The notes under the pieces are model-generated. The model did not search any database. It was not told where the DNA came from and saw only the letters and a list, made by a program, of their open reading frames with translations. DNA of 64,000 nt from Tenrec ecaudatus (taxonomy: Eukaryota; Chordata; Mammalia; Afrosoricida; Tenrecidae), in the NCBI RefSeq assembly GCF_050624435.1, contig NC_134546.1:42549501-42613500 (forward strand), given 5' to 3'. This document shows positions 59,275 to 64,000 of the stretch, in pieces (the stretch's first letter is position 1; every line of letters starts with the position of its first letter). The position numbers and the translations under genes are program-made.

Positions 59275-61461
59275 CCGTATATACTCGTGTATAAGCCAAG
59301 TTTTTCCAGCACAAAAATGTGCTGAAAAGCAAGGGTTCGGTTTATACATGGGTCAGTTGTACCCAGGTGTAACATCTCGTTAGGGCACCCCAAGGTAATG
59401 GGACAATCACCTGTTATCTCGTGGGTGATTGCTGTTTCTCTGCTGTTCATTCAAAGCCCCGCTGACACTGAAGGGCTTTGAATGTTTGTTTGCACACATC
59501 TAACCAATCAGAGCTGTCCTATGCATAAGCACCGGTAGTGATTCACTTATGTCAGCAGCTGAGCCAGTAAGATGTGTCTGTGGCTGTGCTCCGTCTCTCC
59601 ACTCTGGTCTCTGGTCTCTGTGTTAATTCACATCCTGCATCCCCCCCACGCGCCCCCCCCGCATGCGCTCCTCCCAACTAACAGGTTGGGGAGGTGGGGT
59701 GCATTACTATGAAATTTCTTTTTCAAAGCCTTGCTTTTATATCCTATTAGAAATAGATACTCTTGAAGCAAAACAAAAACACCAGTCATATGAGGCTGGT
59801 TTCAAAATGAAGGTTGTGTCAAGAGCAGAAGAGAGCAATAACAATATTGCAAGTAGGGAATTCTGTGTTGACGAAGCGCAAGTGAGGGAGTGGCAGAAAA
59901 TGAAAGCTGACTTGGAACAGATTCCAAAAGCTAAAAAGCTCGTTGGGGTTTAACGTCTTTTTATGGGGCTCTAAAGAGTGAATTACATAAATGGGTTATG
60001 GAGTGTCATCAAAAAGTTTACTGCATAACACGCATAGGAATCCGCATACATGCTCTACAAATGGCTAAGAATGGCAAATATAAAGCACCAGGCATTGAAA
60101 AATTTGCTGCATAAGCAGGATGGTGTACCCGCTTCATGAATAGGTTTGGCCTAGTATGTTTGAGACAAAGAACAAAGATTTCTCAGAAATTGCCACAAGA
60201 CCTTGAAGAAAAAATTTTGTTATTCGGTCATTTATTATAAAACAAAGAAGGATTTATAATTATGACCTGGCAGATATTGGGAATATGGATGAAAGTGCCA
60301 TGACTTTTGATCTTCCAAGCAACAGAACTGTGGCAAGTTTAGGAGAAAACCCATTTTTCTCAAAACCACAGGAAATGGAAAAAAAAAACCACTTTACAGT
60401 TGTTCTGTCATGTTTGGGTAATGGAACTAAGCTGTGTCCTGTCATTATTTTTAAAAGAAAGACTTTTCCTAAAAAAGATCAATTTCCCACCAAGAAATAC
60501 TGTGCGTGTACATGTTAAAGGCTGAATGAATGAAGATGGAACAAAAAAAATGGCTGGAAGAAATTTGGAACCGATGATCAGGAGCAGCCTTAAAGAAAAA
60601 GCCATCATTACTTGTTTGGGATATGTTCAGAGCCCACCTATCAGATGACATAAAAAATTTGACAAAATCTAGGAAAGTTACTGTAGACATTATTCCAGGT
60701 GGGCTTACATCTGTACTGTAACCTCTAGATGTATCTTTGAATAAGCCTTTTAAAGACTATGTGCAAAGGATGTGGCATGAATGGATGTCACCTGGTCAAG
60801 CCCGACTAACAAAAGGAGGAAATCTCATGAAGCCTGACATAGAGTTAATAGCAAAGTGGGTTCGAGATGCATGGGAAGACATTCCAGAAGACATGGTGTG
60901 ACGTGCCTTCCAGAAATGTAGTATTAAGAATGCTATGGATGGCAGTGAAGACTGCACTTTGTATGAAAATGACAGCAGTGATGGTGATGACGGCGATCTC
61001 AATGAGGACAGCATCTATAATGACCTCACACCAGCTGAAGCTCTGGCATTGGGATATGGATGATGATGAGGAATCCAGTTTTGAAGGATTTTAACTCTTT
61101 ACATTTTAGCTTGGTTTCTGATTGAGCTCAGGGAATAGTACTCTTAAGGTATCATTGTTGATACCTTATTGTTTTTATTGAACCTATTTTCCACTTACTG
61201 TGCTGGTTTACTACTGTTAAATGACTTGTCCTTTTATTTATGTTTTTTTATTTAAAATAAATATTTAAATACATTACCCCACTGATGTCTCAATTTTTAG
61301 TAATTTTATTTTCATTTGTTTTGATTATTGAAACTCACCAATAGCTTCTGCATTTTCCACCCTAGGCTTATACTCAAGTTAATCAATTTTTCTGGTTTCC
61401 CAGGTAATAATTAGGTACCTCGGCTTATACTCAGGTCAGCTTATATTTGAGTATATACAGC
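59275..61461 (+). mobile_element. Full-length-looking pogo-like DNA transposon
   Basis: A 2187-bp element with inverted ends: ccgtatatactcgtgtataa at the left and 'cttatatttgagtatatacag' at the right. TA lies on both sides (59273-59274, 61462-61463). Subterminal 'cttatactca' repeats occur near the right end (61368 and 61424). It encloses a decayed transposase gene and an AT-rich 3' region with AATAAA-type signals near 61255. The internally deleted MITE at 15755-15869 shares both ends. It belongs to the pogo/IS630-Tc1-mariner group by its transposase; I do not assign a Repbase name. Confidence 0.85.
59745..61095 (+). pseudogene. Pogo-like transposase, inactivated
   Basis: Remnant of a CENP-B/pogo-type DDE transposase. 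The N-terminal helix-turn-helix part lies in the frame ending at 59953 ('SYEAGFKMKVVSRAEE', 'EFCVDEAQVREW'). The catalytic core has MDES (first D codon 60288-60290) with 'DLPSNRTV' and 'HFTVVLSCLGNGTKL'. Next comes 'VWDMFRAHLSDD' (second D 60620-60622), then 'PLDVSLNKPFKD' (third D 60728-60730), spaced as in pogo relatives. The acidic C-terminal end is present. Disabling changes include stops near 60111, at 60719-60721 and at 60899-60901, and at least one frameshift between the first and second catalytic blocks. All three catalytic aspartates survive. Confidence 0.85.
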
Positions 61462-61544
61462 TATATTTATATATATATATATATATACACACATATATAT
61501 ATATACACAAATACATATATACAAATATATACATGTGTGTGTAT
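61462..61544. repeat. (TA)n-rich microsatellite
   Basis: TA/CA dinucleotide repeats directly beyond the right end of the pogo-like element, with short interruptions. Confidence 0.9.
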
Positions 61545-61869
61545 GCTCATTTAATGCTTGTAACATCCTTTGTGAGGCAGGCACTATCTCTGGAAATGGA
61601 GACTCTTGAGTCACAAAGATATGAAGGAAATTTTCCAAATCCATGTTGCTGGTGATTGAAACTCACCAAGTAGAGCATCAGGCCCAGTGCTCTCAATCAC
61701 AATATGACCTACCTCTCAATGAAGAACTGCACGTTTGTTCTTCCATGGCCTTTAGTGTGGATGATACCATAACATAAATAAAAAAAATCTCATGACTTTG
61801 CCAAGAAGCAACATTACCATATTTAGTGAAAATATTGAAATCACTAAAGATTTTGTTAGGTAACTAGAG

Positions 61870-62300
61870 TAGGGACCAGGGGTGTCTACTGAGCATGCTC
61901 CAAATTCAGGCCCTTGAGCCATGAAGGCAGTATACCTGGGAGGGCCCAAACTAGGCCAGGTGGGTTTAAGTCAGCCAATAGGGTCAACCAGTACTGGCGA
62001 CCACGCCTCCCAGCTGGAACCTGGGGACGACCTTCCTCTTTTTCCAGCTTCTCCTCTGTCTTCCGTTCCACTGTGCAGCAATCTCTCTGGCCTCAGGTCA
62101 CCACGTGTGTGAGGGGTACAGCCCCATGATGTTGCCCGTATTCCGTAACTGTAAAATCTGAAACTTCTTCTGTCCTCTACAAAAAAACCACTTGGATCAC
62201 AAAACAGGCTTCCATGCAAATTCTTTCTCATGTGAAGCCAAGGAATGAGGTATTTCCCAGCTGGGAAACCTGACAATTTCATTTTTCTTGCATCATAAAT
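61870..62300. repeat. GC-richer dispersed repeat, copy 1
   Basis: Shares ordered landmarks with 62950-63600: 'agtcagccaatagggtcaac', 'gcaatctctctggcctcagg', 'tcaccacgtgtgtgagg' and 'gaatgaggtatttcccag'. LTR-like in texture, but ends and strand are not defined. Four overlapping frames of 61-115 codons here are incidental. Confidence 0.65.
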
Positions 62301-62304
62301 GAAC

Positions 62305-62835
62305 CCCCATGGAAACATCAGTCAAGAAATTAAATGATACGTTGCACTTGACCAATCTGCAAAATGTCTCTCTAAAGCCTGAAAATGTAACGATGTCACT
62401 TTGGTGACTAAGGAGCATGAAAGGCTGGGCAATTTGAAAAAAGGACTGAGGGAAATTTGACAAGTTTGAATTAGGATGATAGCAAAGGATATTCAATAGG
62501 CCATGGATTGTCAGAAAAACAAACAAATCTGTATTGGAAGAATTAAAGCCGTAATGCTTCTTGGAAGCAAGGATAACAGTACTTGTTTTCCTTTATTTGG
62601 CATATTATCAGGAAAGGCCAAGCCTCCTAGAATGAGGTGATGCTTGGTAAAATAGAGGATCAAAGGAAGAAGACGCTTGATAAATTGCATTGACACAATG
62701 GCTGCAGAGATGGGCTCGAATGTACTAATGATTGTGAGGATCATACAGGAGAATCAGTGCTACTTCTGTTATACATGAGGTCATGAGTCCGACCCAACTC
62801 TACAGCATCGAAGAGCGACAACTATCTCTGTGTTG
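62305..62835 (+). mobile_element. RTE LINE 3' end, copy I
   Basis: Sense RTE 3' end: 'acatcagtcaagaaattaaa', 'ccatggattgtcagaaaaac', 'aaacaaatctgtattggaag', 'gaatgaggtgatgcttggta' and 'atgaggtcatgagtccgacc', in the family order. Frames on the minus strand are antisense to it. Confidence 0.75.
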
Positions 62836-62949
62836 CCCTAAACTCCATAATAATGTCTTGCAACAATAGTGCTATAGCTTACAATTCTCATGTTACTCCA
62901 GTTTTCAAAATGTCATATTCATGACCTGGTTCGGGTGACACTTCTATTA

Positions 62950-63600
62950 CTAAGGATGTCAGGGAGTCAGATAGGAACCAGAGATTGTCCATCCCCATGC
63001 CTGCACAAGGCCGCTACAGGAGATTGAGAAGGAAGCTGGTGAGCATTAAGCACCTATGAGAACCCTTTTCCTGGGCATCCTCCAATTCAGCATTCTCCCC
63101 CGCCCTGCCATCCTCCCAGCCAAGTGGGCTTGATTCAGCCAATGAGGTCAACCAACACCTTTGACCACACTAGAGCCAGCCAGAGGTTTACAATACCTTG
63201 GTATCAGAGGCCTGCTCTTCTGCCCTTCTCCCCTTAACCCTGCTCCTGTGCCCACTTGGCCATGCTGCGGTCTCTCTGACCTCAGGGCACCACATGTGGG
63301 CGCATAGTCCCACGAGGTCACCTCTGTTTGGTTGTGAGCCCCAGCGCAGTTATGCGCGGTTTGGCACACTTCCCTGAAATCATTTGTGCTCCTTTGAGAA
63401 TGGAGAACTTGAAACTTCTCCCATCCAGGATAAACGCCCACTTGGTTACAAACCAGGCTGCGGCGTGAATCCTTTCCATAAGAAGCCAAGAACCGAGGTA
63501 TTTCCCAAACCTGAGAAACCTAACAAGAATACTATATCCTTGTAGACCGAGGTATTTCCCACCTGAGAAACCCAACAAGAATACAGTATCCTTGTAGAGT
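62950..63600. repeat. GC-richer dispersed repeat, copy 2
   Basis: Second copy in the same orientation: 'attcagccaatgaggtcaac', 'gcggtctctctgacctcagg', 'gcaccacatgtgggcgcata' and 'gaaccgaggtatttcccaaa'. Its right end holds a 54-bp tandem duplication (63493-63546 and 63547-63598), each unit starting ccgaggtatttccca and ending near tccttgtaga. Confidence 0.65.
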
Positions 63601-63664
63601 TTCTGGTTTGAGTTCTATTGAAGTGATGTCTGATACCTGGTTCTGGCTTTCACAGGTTTTACTG

Positions 63665-64000
63665 TACAGGTAGTCCCTTATTAACAATAGGGTTCCATTC
63701 CAATGATTCAACTGGAATTCAGTTGACTTAAAATGAATGCCTTTCTTTAGGAGTTGCAAACATTACATATAAATTGACAGATACACGAATCAAGGCATGT
63801 AAAATGTTTTGCAGGAAAGATTCATAGTGATAAGATGCCCACAAAAAGAGGATTTAGTGGTGAGAGGCTCATTGTAACTTGAATATATTGTATGTCTGGA
63901 GCAATCAATATTTTCTTTGCATGATTTCTGCTCAACACTTGCAGCCACTTCTACAAATTTGACAGCTGTCTCTCATCTTATTGAACATTTTCTCATATGT
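63665..64000 (+). mobile_element. Possible Tigger/pogo-type end, cut by window edge
   Basis: 'gtacaggtagtcccttatta' followed by 'gggttccattccaatgattc' resembles the terminus of Tigger-like elements (caggtagtccc...). No opposite end lies inside the window, so the element may continue beyond base 64000. Tentative. Confidence 0.35.

Noticed and set aside
59663..61094. Possible domesticated (functional) transposase gene
   Set aside because: Several stops and at least one frameshift interrupt it, and TIRs with TA flanks remain, so it is an ordinary dead element.
62305..62835. Internal region of a provirus between two LTR-like repeats
   Set aside because: The sequence between the repeats is the 3' end of RTE; no retroviral motif is present.

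Overview
This window is nuclear DNA from a placental mammal, almost certainly an afrotherian and most likely a tenrec (Echinops telfairi or a close relative). Three repeat signatures support this. (1) Many tRNA-derived SINEs of the AfroSINE type, whose tails read like 'gactcgatggcacctaacaacaac'. (2) About eleven fragments of an RTE-clade (BovB-related) LINE that ends in the same tail. (3) Four SPIN-type hAT elements, with termini reading 'cagtggttctcaacc' and 8-bp target duplications. SPIN is known from tenrec but not from most other mammals. The species call is inference from this combination.

I found no host protein-coding gene, rRNA, tRNA, CRISPR array or bacterial or phage gene. Almost every longer open frame is an antisense or out-of-frame reading of a LINE or of a simple repeat. 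The window reads as an AT-rich intergenic or intronic gene desert built from layered transposon insertions.

Layout. 1.8-2.7 kb: antisense L1 3' end. 2.9 kb: SPIN. 6.1-10.8 kb: a long L1 with ORF2 remnants and L1 3'UTR sequence present twice. 10.8-17.4 kb: an RTE cluster with an antisense copy, a nearly full-length sense copy carrying a SPIN and a small MITE, and an antisense 5' fragment. 17.5 kb: SPIN. 18.6-19.1 kb: solo LTR. 22.8-23.7 kb: an unusual TIR element with intron-like signals and a lysine-rich frame. 26.2-28.1 kb: RTE with a tetranucleotide tract. 29.5 kb: Tigger-like element. 31 kb: mariner remnant. 32.4-33.5 kb: L1. 34-34.7 kb: LTR-like block. 35.7-36.2 kb: SPIN inside an AfroSINE. 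38.3-40.1 kb: RTE and L1 pieces. 40.6-40.9 kb: an unexplained CpG-rich patch. 43.2-47.5 kb: nothing recognisable. 47.7-50.2 kb: antisense L1 interrupted by an antisense RTE. 52.2-57.7 kb: more RTE copies, one split by a solo LTR. 58.1 kb: a short poly(A) retro-insertion. 59.3-61.5 kb: a full-length-looking but inactivated pogo-like DNA transposon. 61.9-63.6 kb: two direct copies of a GC-richer repeat on either side of an RTE 3' end.

The elements form an insertion chronology. RTE and L1 copies are the substrate. AfroSINEs, solo LTRs, SPINs and a pogo-type MITE landed in them. The pogo-like element at 59.3 kb has the termini needed to have mobilised the MITE at 15.8 kb. All family calls rest on reading the sequence against remembered consensus features. 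No database search was run, and most boundaries are approximate unless a target-site duplication is given.
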